Part shown: positions 47,153 to 58,569 of the stretch, one piece after another
Numbering within the stretch: the first letter of the stretch is position 1
Layout of the letters: the number at the start of each line of letters is the position of its first letter
Assembly (NCBI RefSeq): GCF_947631635.1
Contig: NZ_CANRMB010000013.1
Span: forward strand, 16,275 to 80,274
Source of the DNA: an uncultured Dysosmobacter sp.
GTDB taxonomy: Bacteria > Bacillota > Clostridia > Oscillospirales > Oscillospiraceae
Length of the DNA: 64,000 nt
Direction of reading: 5' to 3'
Made by a program: the position numbers and the translations under genes
Notes under the pieces: model-generated
Told to the model about the DNA's origin: nothing
Database searches by the model: none
The model's input: only the letters and a program-made list of their open reading frames with translations

Positions 47153-48502
47153 TCAGATTCGCAGCAGCTGCTTTGCGATGCTGAAATAGATCATCAGGGA
47201 CAGGGCGTCAACAATGGTGGTGATGAGCGGTGCCGCCATGATGGCGGGGTCCGCCTTGATGAGCCTTGCCGCCATGGGCAGCAAGCCTCCCACAGTCTTG
47301 GCGATGACCACGGTGGCAAAGAGGGCCAGCGTCACCGTCAGGGAGATCATTTCGCTGCCGGGGAACTGCAATGCCAGGCGGGCAAAATTCACCGCCGCCA
47401 GCGCGGCCCCCACCACGACGCTGACCCGCAGCTCCTTCCAGACGACCTTGGGAAAGTCCGCCGGGGCGATCTCCCCCACGGCCATGCCGCGGATGACCAG
47501 CGTACTGCTCTGACTGCCGGCGTTTCCGCCGGTATCCGTCAGCATGGGGATAAAGGTCACCAGCAGCGGCAGCACCGCGAAGGCCTCCTCGTACCGGCCC
47601 AGGATCCCCCCGGTGATCATGCCGGAGACCATCAGGACCATCAGCCACAAAATGCGGTTTTTCGCCAGGGCGAACACGCCGGTCTTCAAATACGGCTTTT
47701 CCGACGGCGCCATGGCCGCCATCTTCTCAAAGTCCTCGGTGGCCTCCTCCTCCATTACGTCCATCACATCGTCCACCGTGACGACGCCCACCAGGCGGCC
47801 CTCCCGGTCCACCACCGGCAGGGTCAGAAAGTCATAGCGCATCATCCGGTTCACGGCCAGCTCCTGGTCGTCCGTGGTCTGGGCGGTGATCACATCCGGC
47901 TCCATCAGGTCCCCGATGCACTGTCCGTCGTCGGCTAGCAGCAGCTGCCGGAGGGTCACGACTCCCTCCAGCCGCCGCTGTCCATCCGTGACATAGCAGG
48001 TGTAGATGGCCTCGCAGTCCGCCCCCATTTTGCGGACCCGGCGGATGGCCTCGCCGGCGGTGGCGGCTTTATTCAGGTCGATGAACTCCGCCGTCATGAT
48101 GCTGCCCACGGCCCCCTCGGGATACTGCAAAAACTGGTTGATCAGCCGCCGGGTCTCCGGCCGGGCCTGTTTCAGCACCCGCCGGACCACATTGGCGGGC
48201 AGCTCCTCCAGCATATCCACCGCGTCGTCCACGAACAGGTCCTCCACGATCTCCGACAGCTCCTGGTCCGTGATGGACTCCACGATGACCTGCTGGGCCT
48301 CGGGAAACAGGTTGGAAAACACCTCCGCGGCCTGCTCCTTGGGCAGGGTCCGGAATGCCAGGACCGCCTGCTCCTGGGGAAGCTCCTCCAAAAAGCCCGC
48401 CACATCCACCGCGTTTTCCGCCGCCAGCGCCTCCCGCAGCTCCCGGAAGCGCTTTGCGCAAAGCAGTTCCCCGCAGTTGAAAAACACCTTCTTGTTCTCC
48501 AT
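47153..48502 (-). CDS. mgtE: Magnesium transporter MgtE
   Basis: N-domain/CBS/TM layout; MLTDTGGNAGSQSSTLVIRGMAVGEI. Confidence 0.95.
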   Translation of the reverse strand: MENKKVFFNCGELLCAKRFRELREALAAENAVDVAGFLEELPQEQAVLAFRTLPKEQAAEVFSNLFPEAQQVIVESITDQELSEIVEDLFVDDAVDMLEELPANVVRRVLKQARPETRRLINQFLQYPEGAVGSIMTAEFIDLNKAATAGEAIRRVRKMGADCEAIYTCYVTDGQRRLEGVVTLRQLLLADDGQCIGDLMEPDVITAQTTDDQELAVNRMMRYDFLTLPVVDREGRLVGVVTVDDVMDVMEEEATEDFEKMAAMAPSEKPYLKTGVFALAKNRILWLMVLMVSGMITGGILGRYEEAFAVLPLLVTFIPMLTDTGGNAGSQSSTLVIRGMAVGEIAPADFPKVVWKELRVSVVVGAALAAVNFARLALQFPGSEMISLTVTLALFATVVIAKTVGGLLPMAARLIKADPAIMAAPLITTIVDALSLMIYFSIAKQLLRI

Positions 48503-48876
48503 CAGATACCTCCTTTTTCAAGCAGGAAGTCTCTGGACAGACAAACAAAGCCGCACCGGCGCCCCCTGAAAAAGGCGGCGCCTGTGCGGCGGCAGTCCCA
48601 TACAGAGGGGCAGGCCCCCTCTCAGCATCCTATGTCCGGAAAGGGACGCGCGGACGCTGTATGGAAATGTCGCTGTCTATTCGGAAACTTCGATTGTCAG
48701 CGTCCAAGTACCTTTCCTCCTTTTTTGCCAAATAGGCCCCCGTTTATACCAGGGGTCTTTGTTAGAATATCACATTGTTCTCCCGCTTTCAAGCCAAAAA
48801 TCCGCCCTCCGGCGGAAGGGACGGCAAAAAAGCGTGCGCCCCCTATAGGGAACGCACGCTTTTTTCCTTGGGATGA

Positions 48877-50340
48877 TCACAGTGTGGGCTTGCGAAACAC
48901 CAGCCGGCGCTTCCAGATGGAGGGAGCGAACAGCAGCAGCATGGGGAAGATCTCCAGGCGGCCCACCAGCATGTTGAAGGACAGCAGCAGCTTGGACGCC
49001 GGGGAAAACGCGGCAAAGCTCCCCATGGGGCCCACGACCTCCAGGCCGGGGCCGATGTTGTTGATGCAGGCGGCCAGAGCGGTGAAGGTGGTGATCAGGT
49101 CGAACTGCTCCAGGGACAGCAGCAGGAAGGACGCCACAAACACCAGAAGATACACGGAGATATAGACATGCGCGCCCCGGATATTTTTGTCCGTCAGGGG
49201 CTTCCCCTCCAGCCGGACCGTGGTCACCGCGTTGGGATGCAGCATCTTCCGCATGTCGGCGATGGAGGATTTGACCAGGATCAAAATGCGGGACACCTTG
49301 ATGCCGCCGCCGGTGGAACCGGCGCAGGCGCCGACGAACATCAAAACCACCAGAATGGCCTTGGAAAATGTGGGCCAGGCGTTGAAGTCCACCGTGCTGT
49401 ATCCGGTGGTGGTGATGATGGAGGACACCTGGAAAAAGGCGTGGCGCAGGCTGGTGGCGGCAGAGCCGTAGAGGGGAAGAATGTCCGCGGCGATGGCCAG
49501 CACGGCTGCCGCCACGATCAGGAGATATGCCCGCAGCTCCTCGGACCGGAACACCTCCCGGAACCGCCGGATCAGCAGGAAGTAATACAGGTTGAAATTC
49601 ACGCCGAACAGCAGCATGAACACCCCGATCACAATGTCATAATAGGCGTTCTGATAGGCGCCGACACTGAGGGCGCGGCTGCTGAAGCCGCCGGTGCCCG
49701 CCGAGCCGAAGGCGTGGACGCAGGCGTCGAACAGCGGCATCCTTCCCGCCAGCAGCAGCAGGATCTCAAGGACGGTCATGACCAGGTAGATGCCATAGAG
49801 GATCTTGGCGCTGTCGCTCATGCGGCTGACCAGCTTGCCCACGGAGGGGCCGGGCACCTCCGCCCGCATCAGGTGCATCCCATGGCCGTCGGTCATGGGC
49901 AGGATGGCCATCACGAACACCAACACGCCCATGCCGCCCACCCAGTGGGTGAAGCTGCGCCAGAACAGGCCGCCGCGGCTCAAGCTCTCCACATCCGTCA
50001 GGATGCTGGCGCCGGTGGTGGTGAAGCCGGACACGGTCTCAAAAAACGCGTCCACAAAATGGGGGATATCCCCCGATATGACAAAGGGCAGCGCGCCAAA
50101 GATGGACAGAGCGATCCATGCCAGGGCCACCACCGCCAGGCCGTCCCGAGCATACAGGGCCGTGCGCTTGGGCCTTCGCCCGCTGAGCGCCAGTCCTGCC
50201 AGGACCAGTGCCAATGCCGGGAACAGAAACGGGGCAAGCGGTTCTCCATACAGCAGCGCCGTCACCGCAGGCAGCATCAGGAGCGCCGCCTCTGTCAGCA
50301 GGATGCGGCCGATGACAAAGCCGATCATTTGGTAATTCAT
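48877..50340 (-). CDS. trkH: TrkH-family potassium uptake protein
   Basis: GFTTTGAS, GSAGTGGFSS, TTTGYSTVDFNAWP, CAGSTGGGIK. Confidence 0.93.
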   Translation of the reverse strand: MNYQMIGFVIGRILLTEAALLMLPAVTALLYGEPLAPFLFPALALVLAGLALSGRRPKRTALYARDGLAVVALAWIALSIFGALPFVISGDIPHFVDAFFETVSGFTTTGASILTDVESLSRGGLFWRSFTHWVGGMGVLVFVMAILPMTDGHGMHLMRAEVPGPSVGKLVSRMSDSAKILYGIYLVMTVLEILLLLAGRMPLFDACVHAFGSAGTGGFSSRALSVGAYQNAYYDIVIGVFMLLFGVNFNLYYFLLIRRFREVFRSEELRAYLLIVAAAVLAIAADILPLYGSAATSLRHAFFQVSSIITTTGYSTVDFNAWPTFSKAILVVLMFVGACAGSTGGGIKVSRILILVKSSIADMRKMLHPNAVTTVRLEGKPLTDKNIRGAHVYISVYLLVFVASFLLLSLEQFDLITTFTALAACINNIGPGLEVVGPMGSFAAFSPASKLLLSFNMLVGRLEIFPMLLLFAPSIWKRRLVFRKPTL

Positions 50341-50353
50341 CCGTCCGCCGCCT

Positions 50354-51715
50354 TTACTCCAAAATATCGTGGATGTCCTGGAGCGTCATGTCCGTGGTCA
50401 CCACGATCACATCATCATGCAGGCACAGCTCATCATTGCCGGAGGGGATCACGATGCGGCCGTTCTGCCGGACGATGCCCGCCAGCAGAATGCCGCTTTT
50501 CAGCTTCAGGTCCTTCAGCGGCACCCCGATAAAGGGCACATCCGCGGTCACGCCGAACTCCAGGGCCTCCACCGCGCCGTCCACCAGGCGGTGGAGCGTC
50601 TTGATCTTGGCGCCGGAGGCGCTCTCCATGGCCCGGACATATTGGATGATCAGCTCCGTGGTCACGCTCCGGGCGGATACCACGCTGTCGATCATCCCCT
50701 CGTTGGACACCAGGTCCACCAGGGACTTCCGGTTGATCTTCGCCACCACCTTGCAGTTCTCCGCCTGCTTGGCGGCGCTCATGGACATGAGAATATTGGC
50801 CTCGTCGATGCCGGTGATGGCCACAAAGGCGTCCGTCTGCTCGATGCCCTCCTCGTGGAGCAGCTCGCTGTCTGTTCCGTCGCCCACGATGACCAGCGCC
50901 CCGGGCAGGCGCTCGCTCATCTGGATGCAGCGCTGCTCGCTCTGGTCGATGATCTTGACGGACATCCCCATCTCCAGCAGCTCCGACGCCAGATAATAGC
51001 AGATCTTGCTGGCGCCCACGATCATGACCGAGGACGCACGGTCGCGGAACACGCCCAGGGACCGGAAAAACTGGGACAGCTGGTCCGAGGAGGAGGTCAG
51101 ATAGATCTTGTCGCCGGACCGCAGGGTGAAGTCGCCGGAGGGGATGATGGTCTCCCCCTTCCGGGCAACGGCGCAGATCAGCACCCGGACCCGGATATTC
51201 TTATAGAGGTCGGACAGCTGCATCCCATGGAGGGCCGAGTCCTCCGGCAGGCGGTATTCCACCAGCTCCAGCCGCCCCTTGGAGAAGGATTCCACCTTCA
51301 TGGCGGCGGGGAAGCGCAGCACGCGGGCGATCTCCCTGGCGGCGGCCTTCTCCGGGTTGATGGACATGGACAGGCCCAGCTCGTTCCGCATGAACCGCAG
51401 CTGTTTTTCATACTCCGGATTGCGGATGCGGGCGATGGTGTGTTCCACGCCCAGCTTCTTGGCCACCAGGCACGCCAGGATATTGATCTCGTCGCTGGAG
51501 GTCGTGGCGATCAAAAGGCCGGCCCTGCCGGTCTCCGCCTCCTTCTGCACCTCATAGCTGGCGCCGTTGCCGCAGACGCCCATCACGTCGTAGATGTTGA
51601 TGATGTTGTCGATCAGCTGGGGATTCTGGTCGATGACCGTGACCTTATGTTCTGCGGAAAGCTGCTGCGTCAGCGCCGAGCCCACTTTGCCGGCGCCTAC
51701 GATAATGATTCTCAT
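50354..51715 (-). CDS. trkA: Trk system potassium transport protein TrkA
   Basis: Two RCK domains with MRIIIVGAGKVGSALTQQLS and VMIVGASKICYYLASELLE. Confidence 0.95.
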   Translation of the reverse strand: MRIIIVGAGKVGSALTQQLSAEHKVTVIDQNPQLIDNIINIYDVMGVCGNGASYEVQKEAETGRAGLLIATTSSDEINILACLVAKKLGVEHTIARIRNPEYEKQLRFMRNELGLSMSINPEKAAAREIARVLRFPAAMKVESFSKGRLELVEYRLPEDSALHGMQLSDLYKNIRVRVLICAVARKGETIIPSGDFTLRSGDKIYLTSSSDQLSQFFRSLGVFRDRASSVMIVGASKICYYLASELLEMGMSVKIIDQSEQRCIQMSERLPGALVIVGDGTDSELLHEEGIEQTDAFVAITGIDEANILMSMSAAKQAENCKVVAKINRKSLVDLVSNEGMIDSVVSARSVTTELIIQYVRAMESASGAKIKTLHRLVDGAVEALEFGVTADVPFIGVPLKDLKLKSGILLAGIVRQNGRIVIPSGNDELCLHDDVIVVTTDMTLQDIHDILE

Positions 51716-51963
51716 GCTGCTGCCCTCGATTTCTCTTCATTCCATCCGGGCGCGGCACGCCCGAATGTCTGTACTGTATAGGATTATACTTGATGCGGTT
51801 GAAAAAGGGAATACTTTTTTCCGCTTCACCGGTCACTTTTCACGTTTCTCCCCTCCCATTTCCTGCTATGCCGGGGACATCTGAAGAGAGAAGGGCCTGA
51901 TCCCCCGTGTCCCGCCAGGGCCGCCTGCGCCTGTACGCCTCCATCCACGCCCGAAAGGACTTC

Positions 51964-52018
51964 TATAATCAAATCACTTGAAAAGTGGATCTGCCACTTT
52001 TCAAGTGATTTGATTATA
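51964..52018. repeat. Palindromic dispersed repeat, copy B (25-bp perfect stem, 5-nt loop)
   Basis: TATAATCAAATCACTTGAAAAGTGG-ATCTG-CCACTTTTCAAGTGATTTGATTATA. Confidence 0.85.
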
Positions 52019-52085
52019 TTGATAAGCGATTCCCCGCCAAGGCCGCCTGTACAGGCGGCCTTTTCCGATGCGCGGAAAATTTTTC

Positions 52086-52156
52086 TTGACAAACAGCGGC
52101 TGCCTGCATAGAATATATTCAATTATTTTATTTAAATCTTTTTAATTAAAATAATT
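52086..52156 (+). promoter_or_regulatory. fab operon promoter with AT-rich operator-like palindrome
   Basis: TTGACA(52086-52091)-N17-TAGAAT(52109-52114); AATTATTTTA(52121-52130)-N16-TAAAATAATT(52147-52156). Confidence 0.65.
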
Positions 52157-52185
52157 TAAATTTCGACATACAAGGAGCAACCGAT

Positions 52186-52416
52186 ATGGAATTTGAGAAA
52201 GTGCGCGATGTGATCGTGGAAACACTGGGCTGTGACGCGGAGCAGGTCACCATGGAGGCCTCTCTGGCCGGCGATCTGGGTGCCGACTCCCTGGCCTCCG
52301 TGGAGCTGACCATGGCCCTGGAAGAGGCCGCCGGCATCTCCATTGAGGACGAGGCCCTGTCCACCTTCAAGACGGTGGGCGATATCATGGCCTACCTGAA
52401 CAGCCGCAAGAACTGA
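52186..52416 (+). CDS. acpP: Acyl carrier protein
   Basis: LGADSLASVELTMALEE phosphopantetheine site. Confidence 0.95.
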   Translation: MEFEKVRDVIVETLGCDAEQVTMEASLAGDLGADSLASVELTMALEEAAGISIEDEALSTFKTVGDIMAYLNSRKN

Positions 52417-52475
52417 CGTTCTCCCCGCCGGAGCCCCCTCCGGCGGGCTGACTTTCCGTGGAGAAAGGACGCACC

Positions 52476-52879
52476 ATGACCAATCAAGAGATCTTTTCCC
52501 TGATGGACCGCTTTGAGGCCAGCACCCTCCAGAGTATGAAGCTGTCCACCCAGGAGCTTTCCATAGAGCTGACCAGGGGCGGCACGCCTGCCGCAGCCCC
52601 TGTGTCCGCAGCCCCATCCGCTCCCGTCCCCGCGCCCGTCTCAGAGGAATTCTCCGTCAAGGCGCCGCTGGTGGGCACCTTTTACGCCGCTCCCGCGCCG
52701 GACCAAGCGCCCTTTGCGGCGGTGGGCGACCACGTAAAAAAGGGGCAGACCGTCTGCCTGATCGAAGCCATGAAGATGATGAGCGAGGTCCCCGCCCCCT
52801 GTGACGGTGTGATCGAGGCGGTGCTGAAAAGCAGCGGCGACCTGGTGGCCTTCGGGGAGCCGCTCCTGCGTTACAAACC

Positions 52880-52886
<7 letters not shown>
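52476..52886 (+). CDS. accB: Acetyl-CoA carboxylase biotin carboxyl carrier protein
   Basis: LIEAMKMMSEV biotinylation motif. Confidence 0.95.
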
Positions 52887-54267
<1,381 letters not shown>

Positions 54268-54271
<4 letters not shown>

Positions 54272-55122
54272 ACAGTATTTTTGCCAAGCGCCGGGCGCGG
54301 CTCCTGGCCATGAAAGCCATCCGGGACAACTATGTCCCCAGCGGCAGGCTGGTCTCCTGTCCCCATTGCGGCCAGGAGAGCGAGCGGAAGGCAGTGGCCC
54401 AGGGCCTGTCCGTCTGTCCCAAATGCGGATACCACTTCCCCATCGGCGCCTATTACCGGCTGAGTACCATCCTGGACCCCGGCTCCTTCCGGGAGCTGCA
54501 TGAAAAGCTGCCAGCCGGAGATCCCCTGTCCTTTCCCGGCTACCGGGAAAAGCTCTCCGCCGCCCAGCGCAAGACTGGTCTCACCGAGGCCGCCATCACC
54601 GCCGCCGGGGCCATCGGCGGCTGCAAATGTGTGGTGGGCGTGCTGGACAGCCGGTTTCTGATGGGCAGCATGAGCGCCGCCGTGGGTGAGAAGATCACCC
54701 TGGCCATCGAGTATGCAGCAAAGAACAAGCTGCCCCTGGTCCTCTTTGCCGCCAGCGGCGGCGCCCGGATGCAGGAGGGCATTTTGTCCCTGATGCAGAT
54801 GGCGAAGACCAGCGCCGCCCTGGCCCGGTTTTCCGCAAAGGGCCTGCTGTATATCTCCGTCCTGACAGAACCCACCACCGGCGGCGTCACCGCCAGCTTC
54901 GCGTCCCTGGGGGATATCATTCTGGCGGAGCCAGGCGCTCTTATCGGCTTTGCCGGTCCCCGCGTCATCCAGCAGACCATCGGCCAGACCCTGCCGGAGG
55001 GCTTTCAGCGGGCGGAGTTTCAGGAAAAGCACGGCTTTGTGGATGCCGTGGTGCCCCGGACCGAGATGCGGGACACCCTGTCCCAGCTGCTGCGGCTGCA
55101 CCAGAGAGGAGGCCTCTCATGA
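54268..55122 (+). CDS. accD: Acetyl-CoA carboxylase carboxyltransferase beta subunit
   Basis: CPHCG...CPKCGYH zinc ribbon; ASGGARMQEGILSLMQMAKTSAAL; ATG at 54268 overlapping accC stop. Confidence 0.94.
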
Positions 55123-55943
55123 ACATACGGACTGCCGCGGAACGGGTAGCCATCGCCCGGCATCCCCAGCGGCCCCATATCACGGACTATATCCAGGCCC
55201 TGTTTACGGACTTTTTCGAACAGAGGGGCGACCGCCTCTGCGGCGAGGACCCCGCCGTTCTGGGCGGCATCGCCCTGTATCACGGCCGTCCTGTCACAAT
55301 CGTCGGCACCCGCAAGGGAAAGACCCTGGAGGAGAATCTCCAATGCAATTTTGGGATGCCCAACCCGGAGGGCTACCGCAAAGCCCTGCGGCTGATGCGG
55401 CAGGCGGAGAAATTCCGCCGTCCCGTCATCACCTTCATCGACACCTCCGGCGCCTATCCCGGCCTGGGGGCCGAGGAGCGGGGCCAGGGGGAGGCCATCG
55501 CCCGGAACCTGATGGAGATGAGCCGTCTGACAGTCCCCGTCATCGCCGTCATCACAGGCGAGGGCAACAGCGGCGGCGCGCTGGCCCTGGCCGTGGCCGA
55601 CCGGGTGCTGATGCTGGAAAACGCGGTGTACGCCATCCTCTCCCCGGAGGGGTTCGCGTCCATCCTGTGGAAGGATGCGGCCCGGCACGGGGAGGCCTGT
55701 GAACTGATGCATCTGACGGCCCCGGACCTGCTGCGGATGCAGGTCATCGACGGCGTCATCCCAGAACCGGCGGGCGGCGCCCACACGGCCCCAACCGCCG
55801 CTATGCGGACGGTGGACCGCTGCCTGTACCGCCATCTGGCGGAGCTGTCCAAGGAGAGCGGCGCGACCCTGGCCGCGGCCCGGTATCAGAAATTCCGGCG
55901 GATGGGCGCTCCCATCCAGAGCGGACAGAAGGAGGAGCTATGA
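55119..55943 (+). CDS. accA: Acetyl-CoA carboxylase carboxyltransferase alpha subunit
   Basis: NFGMPNPEGYRKALRLM, IDTSGAYPGLGAEERGQGEAIARN. Confidence 0.95.
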   Translation: MNIRTAAERVAIARHPQRPHITDYIQALFTDFFEQRGDRLCGEDPAVLGGIALYHGRPVTIVGTRKGKTLEENLQCNFGMPNPEGYRKALRLMRQAEKFRRPVITFIDTSGAYPGLGAEERGQGEAIARNLMEMSRLTVPVIAVITGEGNSGGALALAVADRVLMLENAVYAILSPEGFASILWKDAARHGEACELMHLTAPDLLRMQVIDGVIPEPAGGAHTAPTAAMRTVDRCLYRHLAELSKESGATLAAARYQKFRRMGAPIQSGQKEEL

Positions 55944-56887
55944 ACGGGATCAAACTCAAGGGCATGGGCCGCTGTGTTCCGGAAAAGATTGTCACCAATC
56001 AAAGCCTTGCGGAGATCGTGGATACCAGCGACGAATGGATCACCAGCCGCACCGGCATCCAGCGCCGCCGCCACTGCACTGCGGAGACTCACACCAGCCT
56101 GTGCGCCGATGCCGCCCGGGCGGCTCTGGCCCGGTCCGGTGTGACGCCGGACCAGATCGGCGCCTGCATCGTGGCCACGGTTACGTCGAACACCCTTGTC
56201 CCCTCCGCCGCCTGTCTGCTCCAGCGGGAGCTGGGCCTGCCCACGGACATCCCCTGCTTTGATCTGAACGCCGCCTGCACCGGCTTTCTCTTCGCTCTCC
56301 ACACCATGGAGTGCCTGTTGAATGCCTCGCCCCGGAAATTCGGCCTGGTGGTGGGCTGCGAGGTCCTGAGCCGCCTCATTAACTGGGAGGACCGGAGCAC
56401 CTGCATCCTCTTCGGAGACGGCGCGGGCGCCGCCGTGGTGGAGTGCCGGGCGGGTTGGCCCTCTATCGGCGCCGTGCTGGGTACCCGGGGAGACGACGAA
56501 CTGCTGCGGGTCCCCGGTGTGGAGACCGGCCCACGGAATTTTATCTCCATGGAGGGCACCAAGGTATTCAAATTCGCCGTGGAGATCGTGCCCTGGTGCA
56601 TGGACTGGGTCCTGCAAAAAGCGGGCATAACGGTGGATGACGTGGATTTTTTCGTCTTTCACCAGGCCAACGCCCGCATTATCGACCTGGTGGTGCGGAA
56701 ATACCGCATCCCCCCGGAGAAATATTATAAAAACATCGCCGAGTACGGCAACACCTCCGCCGCCAGCATCCCGCTGGTCCTCAGTGAGCTGCAGGACCTG
56801 GGCAGGATCGGCCCAGGCTCCCGCATACTGGCGGTGGGCTTTGGCGGCGGCCTCACCTGGGGCGGCGCGCTGGTGGAATTCGCGTAA
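55940..56887 (+). CDS. fabH: Beta-ketoacyl-ACP synthase III
   Basis: DLNAACTGFLFAL, FHQANARI, GNTSAASIPL. Confidence 0.95.
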   Translation: MNGIKLKGMGRCVPEKIVTNQSLAEIVDTSDEWITSRTGIQRRRHCTAETHTSLCADAARAALARSGVTPDQIGACIVATVTSNTLVPSAACLLQRELGLPTDIPCFDLNAACTGFLFALHTMECLLNASPRKFGLVVGCEVLSRLINWEDRSTCILFGDGAGAAVVECRAGWPSIGAVLGTRGDDELLRVPGVETGPRNFISMEGTKVFKFAVEIVPWCMDWVLQKAGITVDDVDFFVFHQANARIIDLVVRKYRIPPEKYYKNIAEYGNTSAASIPLVLSELQDLGRIGPGSRILAVGFGGGLTWGGALVEFA

Positions 56888-56926
56888 GAAGTCCGGCGCC
56901 GCCCGGCACAGAACAAGGAGCAATCT

Positions 56927-57458
56927 ATGAAAAAGTTGAACGAGATCCTAGGCACCGAATTTCCCTTCATCCAGGGCGGCATAGCCAACATTGCCACCGG
57001 CGAATTCGCCGCCGCCTGAGCGCCCCACAAAATCTGGCGATTTTGCGGGGACCCCGCATTTCACTCAAATGGGCAGGCAAAGCCCGCCCATTTCAAGGTT
57101 TTTGCCTTCGGCAAAAACACTTGTACGCCGGACTCCCGGCGCCGCCCCTTTGGGGCGGTCCATGCCGCCCGGCACAAAACAAGGAGCAGCTTATGAAAAA
57201 ACTAAACGAGATCTTAGGCACCGAATTTCCCTTCATTCAGGGCGGCATGGCCAACATCGCCACCGGCGAATTCGCCGCCGCCTGAGCGCCCCACAAAATC
57301 TGACGATTTTGCGGGGACCCCGCATTTCACTCAAATGGGCAGGCAAAGCCCGCCCATTTCAAGGTTTTTGCCTTTTGCAAAAACACTTGCACGCCGGACT
57401 CCCGGCGCCGCCCCTTTGGGGCGGTCCATGCCGCCCGGCGCAGAACAAGGAGCAGCTT
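56927..57458 (+). repeat. Two tandem 266-bp units each carrying a truncated 30-codon copy of the fabK 5' end
   Basis: ATGs at 56927, 57193 and 57459 are exactly 266 bp apart; first two encode MKKLNEILGTEFPFIQGG(I/M)ANIATGEFAAA*. Confidence 0.95.
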
Positions 57459-58400
57459 ATGAAAAAACTAAACGAGATCTTAGGCACTGAATTTCCCTTC
57501 ATCCAGGGCGGCATGGCCAACATCGCCACCGGCGAATTCGCCGCCGCCTGCTCTAATGCGGGGGCGCTGGGCGTCATCGCCACCGGCGGGATGCTGAAAG
57601 CCGACCTCCTGCGCCAGCAGATCCACATCTGCAAAAGCCTGACCGACAGGCCCTTCGGCGTCAATCTGATGCTGATGAATCCCTGCGCCGACGAGATGGC
57701 CCGGATCATCATGGAAGAGGGCGTCCAGGTGGTCACCACCGGGGCGGGCAGTCCCGGCAAATACATCCCCGCCTGGAAAGAGGCGGGCATCAAGGTCCTG
57801 CCGGTGGTGGCGGCCTCCATCCTGGCAAAGCGGCTGGTGCGCGCCGGAGCCGACGCTATCATCGCCGAGGGCACGGAGTCTGGCGGCCATGTGGGGGAGA
57901 TGACCACCATGGCCCTGGTGCCCCAGGTCATCGACGCGGTGGATGTGCCCGTGATCGCCGCCGGCGGCATCGCCGACGGGCGGCAGCTGGCCGCGGCCTT
58001 TGCCCTGGGGGCCTGCGGCGCACAGGTTGGCACCTGCCTGCTGGTGAGCCGGGAGTGCCCCATTCACGAGAACTACAAACAAGCCCTGTTAAAGGCCAAG
58101 GACAGCGACACCACCGTAACAGGCCGCTCCATCGGCGGCCCCGTCCGGGTGCTGAAAAACAAGATGGCCCGGGAATACCTGGCCCTGGAAAAGCGGGGCG
58201 CCACGTTGGAGGAGCTGGAGGCCGTCACCCTGGGTGGCCTGCGCCGGGCGGTGTTCGACGGCGACATGGACCGCGGCAGCATCATGGCGGGCCAGGTGGC
58301 CGGTATGCTTCGCGAGATCAAGCCCCTGCGGCAGATCTTCGAGGAGCTGTACAGCCAGAGCCGCGCCGTTCTGGAGGCGGCGGGCAGAGAATGGCTGTGA
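57459..58400 (+). CDS. fabK: Enoyl-ACP reductase II (FabK), full-length copy
   Basis: FPFIQGGMANIATGEFAAACSNAGALGVIATGGM; EGTESGGHVGEM; third copy of the start region. Confidence 0.93.
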   Translation: MKKLNEILGTEFPFIQGGMANIATGEFAAACSNAGALGVIATGGMLKADLLRQQIHICKSLTDRPFGVNLMLMNPCADEMARIIMEEGVQVVTTGAGSPGKYIPAWKEAGIKVLPVVAASILAKRLVRAGADAIIAEGTESGGHVGEMTTMALVPQVIDAVDVPVIAAGGIADGRQLAAAFALGACGAQVGTCLLVSRECPIHENYKQALLKAKDSDTTVTGRSIGGPVRVLKNKMAREYLALEKRGATLEELEAVTLGGLRRAVFDGDMDRGSIMAGQVAGMLREIKPLRQIFEELYSQSRAVLEAAGREWL

Positions 58401-58569
58401 CGATCCGGGGAAAACGCTGCCCCTCCCCATTTTGCAGGGCGGCATGGGCGTGGGCGTCAGCCTGGACCGTCTGGCGGGCGCCGTGGCCGCCTGCGGCGGC
58501 ATGGACACCCTTTCCACGGTGAAGGCGCAGATGGACCAGATCATGAACGAATGGAGGCTTACCGGATGA
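58396..58569 (+). pseudogene. Fragment of a second nitronate-monooxygenase/FabK-like protein
   Basis: KTLPLPILQGGMGVGVSLDRLAGAVAACGGMDTLSTVKAQMDQIMNEWRLTG*. Confidence 0.6.

Noticed and set aside
48503-48720. Canonical M-box riboswitch upstream of mgtE
   Set aside because: Expected conserved M-box elements not recognised by eye; kept only as an unassigned leader
49168-51781. Long plus-strand ORFs (454 and 470 aa) opposite trkH/trkA
   Set aside because: Antisense shadows with biased composition
56991-57458. N-terminal extension of the 469-aa fabK ORF call
   Set aside because: The extension reads the 266-bp repeats out of frame with the mini-ORFs; true start is the SD-preceded ATG at 57459
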